Below are positions 1 through 6,127 of a stretch of DNA of 13,179 nt, one piece after another. Each line of letters starts with the position of its first letter. Position 1 is the first letter of the stretch. Below the pieces are notes generated by a model. The model was given only the letters and a program-made list of their open reading frames with translations. It was not told the DNA's origin and ran no database searches. Location of the stretch: NCBI GenBank assembly GCA_023442215.1, contig JAEZMP010000387.1, forward strand, positions 1 through 13,179, in the 5' to 3' direction. The DNA comes from Pseudomonadota bacterium (GTDB lineage Bacteria; Pseudomonadota; Alphaproteobacteria; Rhizobiales; Segnochrobactraceae). The translations under genes were made by a program, and so were the position numbers.

Positions 1-64
1 CGTTGATGGCGTACCGGCGGCGGCTTCCGCGAACGACATCGCAAGAACAGAGTGGAGGACGCAC

Positions 65-769
65 ATGAGCGCACAGGACGAGGCGAAGAAGGTTGCCGGG
101 CGGCGCGTGATCGAGGAATTCGTGCGCGACGGCATGAAGCTCGGGCTCGGCTCCGGCACCACGTCGCACTTCTTCGTGCGTGAGCTCGGCAAGCACGTCG
201 CCGGCGGCATGAAGCTGACCTGCACCACCACCTCGCGTTCGACTAACGACGTGGCGCGCGAGGTCGGCATCCAGATCGTCGACCCCAACGACATCGGCGA
301 GATCGACCTGACGATCGACGGGCCGGACGAGGTCGACCGCCAGCTCAACATGATCAAGGGCGGGGGCGCGTGCCTGTTGTGGGAGAAGATCGTTGCCCAC
401 GCCTCCAAGCGGATGATCTGCATCTGCGACGAGAGCAAGATCGTCGACCAGATCGGCAAGTTCCCTCTGCCGGTCGAGGTGGTGCAGTTCGCCTGGAAGC
501 AGACGGAGCGGATGGTGGCGAACACGCTCGCCGCGCACGGCCTTTCCGGCGTTCCGATCGTCCGGCGCATGCGCGACGGCCAGCCTGTCGTCACCGACAG
601 CGGCAACTTCATCCTCGATTGCCGGTGTGGCGCCATTTCCGAGCCCGCGAAGCTTGAAATCGAGCTGAACCGCATTCCCGGCGTCGTCGAGAACGGTCTC
701 TTCACGCGCGAGGCGGCCGGCATGGTGGTCGGCTGCTTCGACGGCACGTCCTACGTTTCGATGCGATAA
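65..769 (+). CDS. rpiA: Ribose-5-phosphate isomerase A
   Basis: Cytoplasmic enzyme of the pentose phosphate pathway that interconverts ribose 5-phosphate and ribulose 5-phosphate. The 234-aa product has full family length. It shows the phosphate-binding GLGSGTT (27-33), DGPDEVD (85-91), KGGG (98-101), FPLPVEVV (133-140) and IPGVVENGLF (204-213). Residues D85, D88, K98, E107 and K125 line up with the E. coli active-site residues D81, D84, K94, E103 and K121 by eye, so it should be active. Two positions are unusual: DGPDE replaces the common DGADE, and W106 replaces the usual Arg just before the catalytic Glu. The ATG has GGAGG at 54-58, 6 nt upstream. The frame is open upstream to the window edge, but this ribosome site supports 65. 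A second frame ends at TGA 66-68, overlapping the ATG, so an upstream gene might be coupled. A sugar ABC importer follows 212 bp downstream, which suggests a pathway-specific copy. Confidence 0.95.
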   Translation: MSAQDEAKKVAGRRVIEEFVRDGMKLGLGSGTTSHFFVRELGKHVAGGMKLTCTTTSRSTNDVAREVGIQIVDPNDIGEIDLTIDGPDEVDRQLNMIKGGGACLLWEKIVAHASKRMICICDESKIVDQIGKFPLPVEVVQFAWKQTERMVANTLAAHGLSGVPIVRRMRDGQPVVTDSGNFILDCRCGAISEPAKLEIELNRIPGVVENGLFTREAAGMVVGCFDGTSYVSMR

Positions 770-770
770 T

Positions 771-794
771 GTAGTAAAACTTCGTCTTTACTAC
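771..794. promoter_or_regulatory. Inverted repeat after rpiA, possible auxiliary operator
   Basis: GTAGTAAA (771-778) is mirrored exactly by TTTACTAC (787-794), with 8 nt between. It starts one base after the rpiA stop codon. No T-run follows, so it is a poor intrinsic terminator. Its GTAGTA half-site recurs at 938-943 in the palindrome over the importer promoter, about 160 bp away centre to centre. I infer a second binding site for the same repressor; a transcript-end hairpin is the alternative. Confidence 0.45.
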
Positions 795-917
795 GTCCGG
801 ACAATCGGAGCGCGGCCGATCTGCGGTCGTGACGCAAAAGCCAGATTTATTGCGCCGCTCCTTAGGTAGTTCCGTGTCTTTCGTCGCGTGAATCTGCGTC
901 GGGTTTTGTCTGAGTGC

Positions 918-947
918 TTGACAGAAATCCGGCGTATGTAGTATTAC
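918..947 (+). promoter_or_regulatory. Sigma-70-type promoter of the ABC importer operon
   Basis: A perfect -35 TTGACA lies at 918-923. An 18-bp spacer separates it from a weaker -10, TATTAC, at 942-947. Transcription would begin near 954, giving a leader of roughly 28 nt that carries the ribosome site GGGAGG (966-971) of the binding-protein gene. The local A/T richness stands out from the GC-rich surroundings. The -10 match is only 4 of 6. Confidence 0.6.
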
Positions 948-949
948 TA
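939..949. promoter_or_regulatory. Palindromic operator over the -10 (GntR/FadR-type consensus)
   Basis: TAGTATTACTA is a perfect 5-1-5 palindrome. It fits the TNGTNNNACNA consensus known for FadR-subfamily (FCD) GntR regulators, and it covers the putative -10. Binding here would block transcription of the importer. The GntR-type protein encoded at 9963-11024 is a candidate ligand-responsive repressor, but this pairing is inference and an outside regulator is equally possible. Confidence 0.5.
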
Positions 950-981
950 TCAATAACGACAACAAGGGAGGAAGTTCCGAA

Positions 982-2079
982 ATGACCCGTACAACCGGAG
1001 TGACCCGGCGCGGCGTCCTCGCCGGCGGCGCTGCGCTCGGCCTTGGCGCCGTGGCAGGGGCCGCCATGGGCGGCGGCGCGGCGTTCGCGCAGGAAAACGT
1101 CTTCGTTCCGTATTCGAACAAGAGCCTCGACTACTACTTCTTCGTCATCCAGGAAGAAGCGGTGAAGCGGGCTGTTCTGGCGAACAAGTGGCGCTTCCAG
1201 TCGACCAACGCCAGCTTCGACAATACGCGCCAGCTCGAGCAGTGGCAGAGCCTGATGCTGTCGAACCCGCAGGCGATCGTGTCCGATCCGATCGACAGCC
1301 AGGCCATCGTCAGCGCCATCCGCCGCTACAACCAGCGCAAGATCCCCGTCGGCATCATCGATACGCCGGCCGACGGCGGCGATGTCGCGATCACCGTCAG
1401 CTTCGACAACCGCCTCGGCGGCGAGATGGCGGCGAAGGAGATCATCTCCCGCCTCGTCAAGAAGTATGGCAGCCCGAAGGGCACGGTGCTCAACTGCTTC
1501 GGTGCACTCGCCTCTGTCGCGTGGCGCCTGCGCAAGGAGGGCATGGACGCCGAGTTCGCCAAGTACCCGGACATCAAGTATCTTGCCCGTCCGACCGAAG
1601 GCCAGCTCGACCAGATGCTGTCGGTGACGCTCGCGACGCTGTCGGAGTTCCCGGATCTCGACGCCGTGCATGCGCCGAGCGACTCGCCCTCGCGTGGCAT
1701 CGTCACGGCGCTGCAGCAGAAAGGCCGCTGGAAGAAGGTCGGCGAAGAAGGCCACGTCATCTTCGTCAACATCGACGGCGAGCCGATCGCGCTGAAGTGG
1801 ATTCAGGAAGGCTACATGGATGCCTGCGTCTCGCAGGACCCCATCGCCTACGGCGAGATCGCGGTCGAGATGCTCGGCAAGCACGCGATGAAGGGCGAGC
1901 CGGTTCCGCTCGGCGTCTACGAGAACAAGAACTACTTCTGGGAGAAGGGCGACATCGTCGAAGGCAAGACGGGGCCGACCCTGATCATCCCGCCCTTCGT
2001 CATCGATGCGGCGAATGCGGCGGATGCCCGTCACTGGGGCGCGATCGCCGAGAAGAAGTGGGGCATCCCCTACACTTGA
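982..2079 (+). CDS. Periplasmic sugar-binding protein of ABC importer (Tat-exported)
   Basis: Solute receptor of a ribose/xylose/galactose-class ABC importer (Peripla_BP_4-like fold), 365 aa. The N-terminus has a twin-arginine signal, TRRGVLAGG (8-16), then an Ala/Gly-rich hydrophobic stretch and a likely cleavage after AFA (34-36), so it should be exported folded to the periplasm. The mature part shows the alternating lobes of the family, for example a first-lobe stretch ending ISDP-like at IVSDPID, then SFDNRLGGEMAAKEI, and a hinge region QEGYMDACVSQDPIAYG. GGGAGG-like SD GGGAGG sits at 966-971, 10 nt before the ATG. It is the first gene of an importer operon with the ATPase and permease that follow. 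The ligand cannot be deduced; the nearby rpiA points to a sugar or polyol feeding pentose phosphates. Confidence 0.9.
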   Translation: MTRTTGVTRRGVLAGGAALGLGAVAGAAMGGGAAFAQENVFVPYSNKSLDYYFFVIQEEAVKRAVLANKWRFQSTNASFDNTRQLEQWQSLMLSNPQAIVSDPIDSQAIVSAIRRYNQRKIPVGIIDTPADGGDVAITVSFDNRLGGEMAAKEIISRLVKKYGSPKGTVLNCFGALASVAWRLRKEGMDAEFAKYPDIKYLARPTEGQLDQMLSVTLATLSEFPDLDAVHAPSDSPSRGIVTALQQKGRWKKVGEEGHVIFVNIDGEPIALKWIQEGYMDACVSQDPIAYGEIAVEMLGKHAMKGEPVPLGVYENKNYFWEKGDIVEGKTGPTLIIPPFVIDAANAADARHWGAIAEKKWGIPYT

Positions 2080-2092
2080 TCGGCCCGGACCA

Positions 2093-2138
2093 GCGGAATG
2101 GCCGGCTTTCGGGCGCGCGCCCGAAGGCCGGCTTCCGC
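2093..2138 (+). terminator. Strong hairpin after the binding-protein gene (processing or attenuation)
   Basis: Fourteen bases after the stop codon, arms 2101-2116 and 2117-2132 pair over 16 positions (15 Watson-Crick plus one G-U); four central bases would form the loop. Outside these, GCGGAA (2093-2098) pairs with TTCCGC (2133-2138) across a 2-nt bulge. There is no T-run. Hairpins behind binding-protein genes commonly protect that mRNA and lower expression of the downstream ATPase and permease; that role is inferred here. The rest of the gap up to 2352 holds a small 6-bp stem (2159-2175) and no gene. Confidence 0.7.
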
Positions 2139-2352
2139 GTCTGTCGCGCGAACCTGGAGCGTGGCGCGACCACGCGGGAACGAAACGGCCGCAACGGACT
2201 CTGGTTCGACGGAGATCGTTCCGGTGCGATCGGCCTGCCGGAGTTCCGCCGTGCCCATCGTGTCGCATCCCGGCGTTCCATGCCCGGCGTGGCGCTGAAC
2301 CCGGCCGGACACGCATCTTCTGCCCGTCCGCCGGTGTGAGGAGAACCATCCG

Positions 2353-3867
2353 ATGCTGCACAATGCCCGGCCTGCGCCGGAAGACGACTTCATCCTGAGG
2401 GTCGACAATCTCAGCAAGAGCTACGGTGCGGTGCATGCGCTGCGCGGCGTCTCGATTGCGGTGCGGCGGGGCTCGATCCACGGCCTGCTCGGCGAGAACG
2501 GCGCGGGCAAGAGCACGCTCGTCGGCATCATCTCCGGCCAGCACGCGCCGAGTGGCGGCACCATCGCGCTGGACGGCCGGGTGCTGGAGAACACCGACGT
2601 GCGGGCGATGGAGGAGGCGGGCGTCTTCCTGGTGACCCAGGAGCCGATGATCGTCGACCACCTGTCGGCAGCGGAGAACCTTATGCTCGGCATCTGGCCG
2701 AGCGGGCCCGGCGGCTTCGTGAGCTGGCGCCGGCTCAATGCGGATGCCGCGCGCATACTGGAGGGCAGCGGCATCAATCCCAAGGCCCGCGCGGGCAGGC
2801 TCGATGCCGTGGCACGCCGCAAGCTCAATATCCTCCGGGCGATGTTCTCCGGCGGCAAGGTCATCATCCTCGACGAGCCGACGGCGGCGCTCACGGTCAC
2901 CGACCGCCGCGTGCTGTTCGACTTCATGCGCCGCCTCAAGGCCGAAGGCGTCACCTTCATCTTCATCTCGCACTACAACGACGAGATCCTCGACATCTGC
3001 GACGCGGTCTCGGTGCTCCGGGACGGCTCGCTCGCGGGCGGCTCCGACGATATCGGGGCCATGACCTCCGAGCAGCTTTCCGAACTTGTGCTCGGCCGCG
3101 GACTGACGCTGTTCCAGCGCGAGCGCGTTTCCCACGACGGCAAGGCGCCGCTGGTCTCGCTGCGCGGAGTTGTGGCCGAGCATGTCGACCTCGCTGCGCT
3201 CGACATCGCGCCGGGTGAGATCGTGGGCTTCACCGGCCTGCCGGGCGCCGGTGCCAAGGAACTCGCCCGCGCCATCTTCGGGCTCAACCCGGCGCGCGCG
3301 GGAACGATCAGGCTCGGCGATGCCGGTCCGGTCGCGCTGCCGCGCGACCCGAGCGACGCATTCGCGGCGGGCATCGCCTATCTGTCCGACGACCGGCGTC
3401 GCGAAGGCTCGGTGTCGCAGATGTCGATCGCCGACAACATCGCGATGTCCTCGCTCGGCTCGCGCAGCCGCGCCGGATTCATCGACAGTGCGGCGGAAGC
3501 CCGTGTCGTCGAGCGCTATTTCCAGGCGATGGGCATCAAGGCGCCGGGCGCCCAGGTCGCGGTGGACACGCTGAGCGGCGGCAACCAGCAGAAGGTCTGC
3601 CTCGGCCGCGTGCTCGCCACCGAGCCGCGCCTGCTGATCGTCGACGAGCCGACGCGCGGCATCGACATCGGCGTCAAGCAGGACGTGCTGCGGATCATCG
3701 ACCGGCTCAGCCGGGCCGGGGTCGCGGTGATCATGGTGTCGACCGACACCGACGAACTGGTCCGTGCCGCGGACCGCATCTGCATCTTCGAGCACGGCGC
3801 GATCCGGGAGACGCTTGCTGGCGACGCCATCTCGACCGAGCGGCTGCGCCGCATGGTCCAGGCATGA
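2353..3867 (+). CDS. Sugar ABC transporter ATP-binding protein, double NBD (RbsA/MglA type)
   Basis: Membrane-associated ATPase that powers the importer. It is 504 aa, normal for the fused two-domain sugar ATPases. Domain 1 (about 12-250) has Walker A GENGAGKST (47-55), Q-loop Q96, Walker B VIILDEP (170-176) and switch His H207. Its signature region reads LDAVARRKLNILRAM (150-164) instead of the usual LSVAxxQ-type sequence. Domain 2 (about 265-500) has GLPGAGAKEL (295-304) where a Walker A would be, an intact signature LSGGNQQKV (407-415) and Walker B LLIVDEP (427-433). A weak P-loop in domain 2 is normal for this family; loss of the domain 1 signature is not. The ribosome site GAGGAG (2338-2343) lies 9 nt before the ATG. 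It is preceded by a 273-bp hairpin-containing gap and followed after 112 bp by the permease gene. Confidence 0.93.
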   Translation: MLHNARPAPEDDFILRVDNLSKSYGAVHALRGVSIAVRRGSIHGLLGENGAGKSTLVGIISGQHAPSGGTIALDGRVLENTDVRAMEEAGVFLVTQEPMIVDHLSAAENLMLGIWPSGPGGFVSWRRLNADAARILEGSGINPKARAGRLDAVARRKLNILRAMFSGGKVIILDEPTAALTVTDRRVLFDFMRRLKAEGVTFIFISHYNDEILDICDAVSVLRDGSLAGGSDDIGAMTSEQLSELVLGRGLTLFQRERVSHDGKAPLVSLRGVVAEHVDLAALDIAPGEIVGFTGLPGAGAKELARAIFGLNPARAGTIRLGDAGPVALPRDPSDAFAAGIAYLSDDRRREGSVSQMSIADNIAMSSLGSRSRAGFIDSAAEARVVERYFQAMGIKAPGAQVAVDTLSGGNQQKVCLGRVLATEPRLLIVDEPTRGIDIGVKQDVLRIIDRLSRAGVAVIMVSTDTDELVRAADRICIFEHGAIRETLAGDAISTERLRRMVQA

Positions 3868-3883
3868 CGACGCCCGCACCTCT

Positions 3884-3898
3884 GCCGTTCGAAACGGC
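3884..3898 (+). repeat. Small hairpin between ATPase and permease genes
   Basis: GCCGTT (3884-3889) and AACGGC (3893-3898) pair exactly around a CGA loop in the 112-bp gap. It is too weak and has no T-run for a terminator. It may only tune mRNA stability. Confidence 0.3.
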
Positions 3899-3966
3899 GA
3901 AGCCGGGCCGGGCCGGCCGCGTCCGGTGTGAAGGCGCACCGCAATGACGCCGCGGCGAGACACGAC

Positions 3967-3972
3967 AGGAGG
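3967..3972 (+). promoter_or_regulatory. Ribosome binding site that decides the permease start
   Basis: A perfect AGGAGG, 7 nt before the ATG at 3980. The in-frame ATG at 3944 would add 12 residues (Arg/Thr-rich, not membrane-like) and has no such site, so 3980 is the preferred start. Confidence 0.8.
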
Positions 3973-3979
3973 AAACAAA

Positions 3980-4981
3980 ATGACCAATGGCACCCTTGCT
4001 GCGCCGAAGGCGGCCCCGCGCGGCGGCTCGGGAGAGTCGCACAGCGTGCTCGGCTGGATCCTCCACAACGTGGTGTGGATCTGGCTGGTCGCGCTCGTGC
4101 TGATCTTCGGCTTCTTCAACGAGTTCTTCCTGACGGTCTTCAACCTCCAGAACATCATGGTCCAGGCGACCGTGCTCGGGACGCTCGGCATCGCCGTGGC
4201 GCTGCCGCTGCTTGTGGCGGAGATCGACCTCTCGATTCCGGCCAACGCCGGCTTCTCCGCCGCGATCGGGGCGCTCGCCTATTCCGATCTCGGCCTGCCG
4301 TGGATGCCGGCGATGCTGCTCGGCATCGCGGTCGCCACCGCCATCGGTTTCTTCAACGGCCTGTGCATCACCAAGCTGAAGATGGTCTCGCTGATCGAGA
4401 CGCTGGCGATGATGATCATCCTGCAGGGCGCGCTGCTTGCCATCACCCAGGGCAAGACGCTGACGAACTTCTCGGACGGCTATATCTGGATCGGCCAGGC
4501 GACCTTCGCCGGGGGCTGGCCCGTGATGCCGCTGGTGTTCGTGGTGGCGCTCGTCGGGCTCGGCGTGCTGCTGCGCTTCACGATCCTCGGGCGCAGCATC
4601 TATGCCGTCGGCGGCAATCCGGTGGCGTCGAAATCGGCCGGCATCCGCGTCGACCGCATCAAGGTCATCACCTACACGCTGTCCGGCTTCCTCGCGGGCG
4701 TCGCGGGCTTCCTGCTGGCATCGTGGCAGATGGCCATCACCTCGAACCAGGGGTCCAGCTACCTGCTCTATGCCATCGCGGCGCCCATCATCGGCGGCGT
4801 CAGCGTGTTCGGCGGCCGAGGCAACGTGATCGGCGTGCTCGGCGGCGTGCTCTTGCTCACCGTCATTCAGGTCGGCCTCGCGATCATCTCGGTGCCTTCG
4901 TTTTATGTCGGCATCATCGGCGGCTGCATGATCTTCATCGCGGTGGCGATCGACGCGGTTCGCGTCCGCTATTTCGGCTGA
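3980..4981 (+). CDS. Sugar ABC transporter permease (BPD_transp_2, RbsC type)
   Basis: Inner-membrane channel subunit of the importer, 333 aa from the chosen ATG. About eight to ten hydrophobic segments follow a short cytoplasmic Ala/Gly-rich N-terminus. The family hallmark for contact with the ATPase is clear: LGRSIYAVGGNPVASKSAG, followed by a Ser-Gly-Phe-Leu-Ala-Gly helix, then IGGVSVFGGRGN. The usual GGIDLSVG loop after the second membrane segment reads VAEIDLSIPAN, which may reflect ligand or receptor differences. The start at 3980 is set by AGGAGG at 3967-3972; an upstream in-frame ATG at 3944 is the alternative. It closes the binding protein-ATPase-permease operon; only one permease gene is present, so the channel is probably a homodimer. 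A terminator-like hairpin follows at 5071. Confidence 0.93.
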   Translation: MTNGTLAAPKAAPRGGSGESHSVLGWILHNVVWIWLVALVLIFGFFNEFFLTVFNLQNIMVQATVLGTLGIAVALPLLVAEIDLSIPANAGFSAAIGALAYSDLGLPWMPAMLLGIAVATAIGFFNGLCITKLKMVSLIETLAMMIILQGALLAITQGKTLTNFSDGYIWIGQATFAGGWPVMPLVFVVALVGLGVLLRFTILGRSIYAVGGNPVASKSAGIRVDRIKVITYTLSGFLAGVAGFLLASWQMAITSNQGSSYLLYAIAAPIIGGVSVFGGRGNVIGVLGGVLLLTVIQVGLAIISVPSFYVGIIGGCMIFIAVAIDAVRVRYFG

Positions 4982-5070
4982 CGTTCCGGCGCCTCTGCCG
5001 CCGACATCGTCGGGAGGCTCCCGTCTCGACGGCCGCCGGTCTTTCTCCACCGGGCGCCGGCAACCTCACC

Positions 5071-5093
5071 GCCCGCGGGGCTTTCCCGCGGGC
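5071..5093 (+). terminator. Terminator-like hairpin after the importer operon
   Basis: GCCCGCGGG (5071-5079) pairs perfectly with CCCGCGGGC (5085-5093) around the 5-nt loop GCTTT, followed by TTCCG. It lies 90 bp beyond the permease stop. The very stable stem fits an intrinsic terminator of a GC-rich genome, although the T-tract is only two bases. The rest of the gap (4982-5211) has no gene. Confidence 0.6.
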
Positions 5094-5163
5094 TTCCGCG
5101 CCGCTACCGTCCGCCGTCCGGAACCGTGTTGTGGACGATGCGGTTTCAGGCGAGGGTCGCGGG

Positions 5164-5185
5164 CATCGCGGCTGGAGCCGCGATG
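5164..5185 (+). repeat. Perfect 9-bp hairpin just upstream of the DUF72 gene
   Basis: CATCGCGGC (5164-5172) and GCCGCGATG (5177-5185) are exact complements around TGGA. The hairpin ends 14 nt before the ribosome site GGAG (5200-5203). It could be a leader stem or an operator; no -35/-10 pair was convincing around it. Confidence 0.5.
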
Positions 5186-5211
5186 GCGGCGGGCGGAATG
5201 GAGCGGCGACC

Positions 5212-5994
5212 ATGATCAGAATCGGCATCGGCGGCTGGACCTACGAGCCGTGGCGCGGACCGTTCTATCCCGCGAAGCACCCGCAGAAGCGCGAGCTGGA
5301 ATATGCCAGCCGCCAGCTCACGTCGATCGAAGTCAACGGCACCTATTACGGCTCGCAGAAGCCCGAGAGCTTCGCCAAGTGGTATGCGGAGACACCGGAC
5401 GACTTCGTGTTCTCGCTGAAGGCGCCGCGCTTTTCGACGAACCGCCGGGTGCTGGCGGATGCGGGCGAAACCATCGGTCGCTTCTTCGAGAGCGGTGTGA
5501 CCGAGCTGAAGCACAAGCTCGGCCCGATCAACTGGCAGTTCATGCCGACCAAGAAATTCGACGCCGAGGACTTCGAGGCGTTCCTGAAGCTGCTGCCGAA
5601 GAGCGTTGACGGCCTCAAGCTGCGCCATGCCGTCGAAGTGCGGCACGACAGCTTTCGCGTGCCCGAATTCACCGCGCTCGCGCGCGCCCACGGCGTGGCG
5701 ATCGTGATGGCCGGCGACAGCCACTATCCGCAGATCGCCGACCCCACGGCGCCGTTCGTCTATGCGCGCGTGATGGGGACGACGGAGGGCGAGGACCGCG
5801 GCTACTCCGATGCCGCGCTCGACCTGTGGGCGGAGCGCGCCGCCGCTTGGGCCGCCGGCGAGACGCCGGACGGGCTCGACTATGTCGACCGCGATGCCGT
5901 CGAGCGGGTGAAGCGGGACGTCTATCTCTACGTCATCAGCGGCCACAAGGTCGCCAACCCTGCGGCCGCCATGGCGCTGATCGAGCGGGTCTGA
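5212..5994 (+). CDS. DUF72 (YecE-like) TIM-barrel protein
   Basis: 260-aa DUF72 protein, a TIM-barrel family of uncertain biochemical role. Family marks are present in order: IGIGGWTYEPWRGPFYP near residues 3-19, IEVNGTYYGS (about 42-51), FSLKAPRF, LGPINWQFMP (about 103-112) and AVEVRHDSF, then a C-terminal strand with VYLYVISGHKVANP. No signal peptide or membrane segment is seen, so it is probably cytosolic. The frame is open far upstream through the permease region in the wrong frame; ATG 5212 with GGAG at 5200-5203 (8 nt spacing) is the only sensible start, because family similarity begins exactly there. It stands behind the importer terminator and converges on the dehydrogenase gene, so its link to sugar uptake is only positional. 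Confidence 0.9.
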   Translation: MIRIGIGGWTYEPWRGPFYPAKHPQKRELEYASRQLTSIEVNGTYYGSQKPESFAKWYAETPDDFVFSLKAPRFSTNRRVLADAGETIGRFFESGVTELKHKLGPINWQFMPTKKFDAEDFEAFLKLLPKSVDGLKLRHAVEVRHDSFRVPEFTALARAHGVAIVMAGDSHYPQIADPTAPFVYARVMGTTEGEDRGYSDAALDLWAERAAAWAAGETPDGLDYVDRDAVERVKRDVYLYVISGHKVANPAAAMALIERV

Positions 5995-6084
5995 GAACGG
6001 CAGGCTTTCCGCCGGGGTGGACGCTTCCCCCTGAAGCCGTTCCCCGGCGTGCCCGGCCACAGACCACGCTCGACGCGAGCGGAG

Positions 6085-6119
6085 CGCCCCGGTGCCTCCG
6101 CGAGGAAGGCTCCGGGGCG
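6085..6119. terminator. Bidirectional terminator-like hairpin at the convergent junction
   Basis: CGCCCCGG (6085-6092) pairs with CCGGGGCG (6112-6119), with an inner CCTC/GAGG stem. It lies in the 133-bp gap between the DUF72 stop and the dehydrogenase stop, where transcripts from both sides meet. No long T-run flanks it. A second possible stem, GCCGGGG (6011-6017) with CCCCGGC (6042-6048), is nearby. Confidence 0.5.
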
Positions 6120-6127
6120 GCCGGTCG

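Noticed and set aside
1..68. A frame ending at TGA 66-68, overlapping the rpiA ATG, as the tail of an upstream gene
   Set aside because: Only 21 codons are visible, Arg-rich and unrecognisable; another frame stops at 4-6. It cannot be decided from this window.
862..4245. A 1127-codon open frame on the - strand opposite the importer genes
   Set aside because: It is antisense to three well-supported genes. The protein is Arg/Asp/His-rich with no domain. Long antisense frames arise from third-position G/C bias.
3731..5050. A 439-codon open frame on the - strand opposite the permease
   Set aside because: Its composition (Asp/Arg/His/Glu-rich) mirrors the hydrophobic permease on the other strand; no family features.
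3928..5994. A 688-codon + strand frame spanning the permease and DUF72 regions
   Set aside because: Only the last 260 codons are real (DUF72). The first part is an out-of-frame reading of the permease gene.
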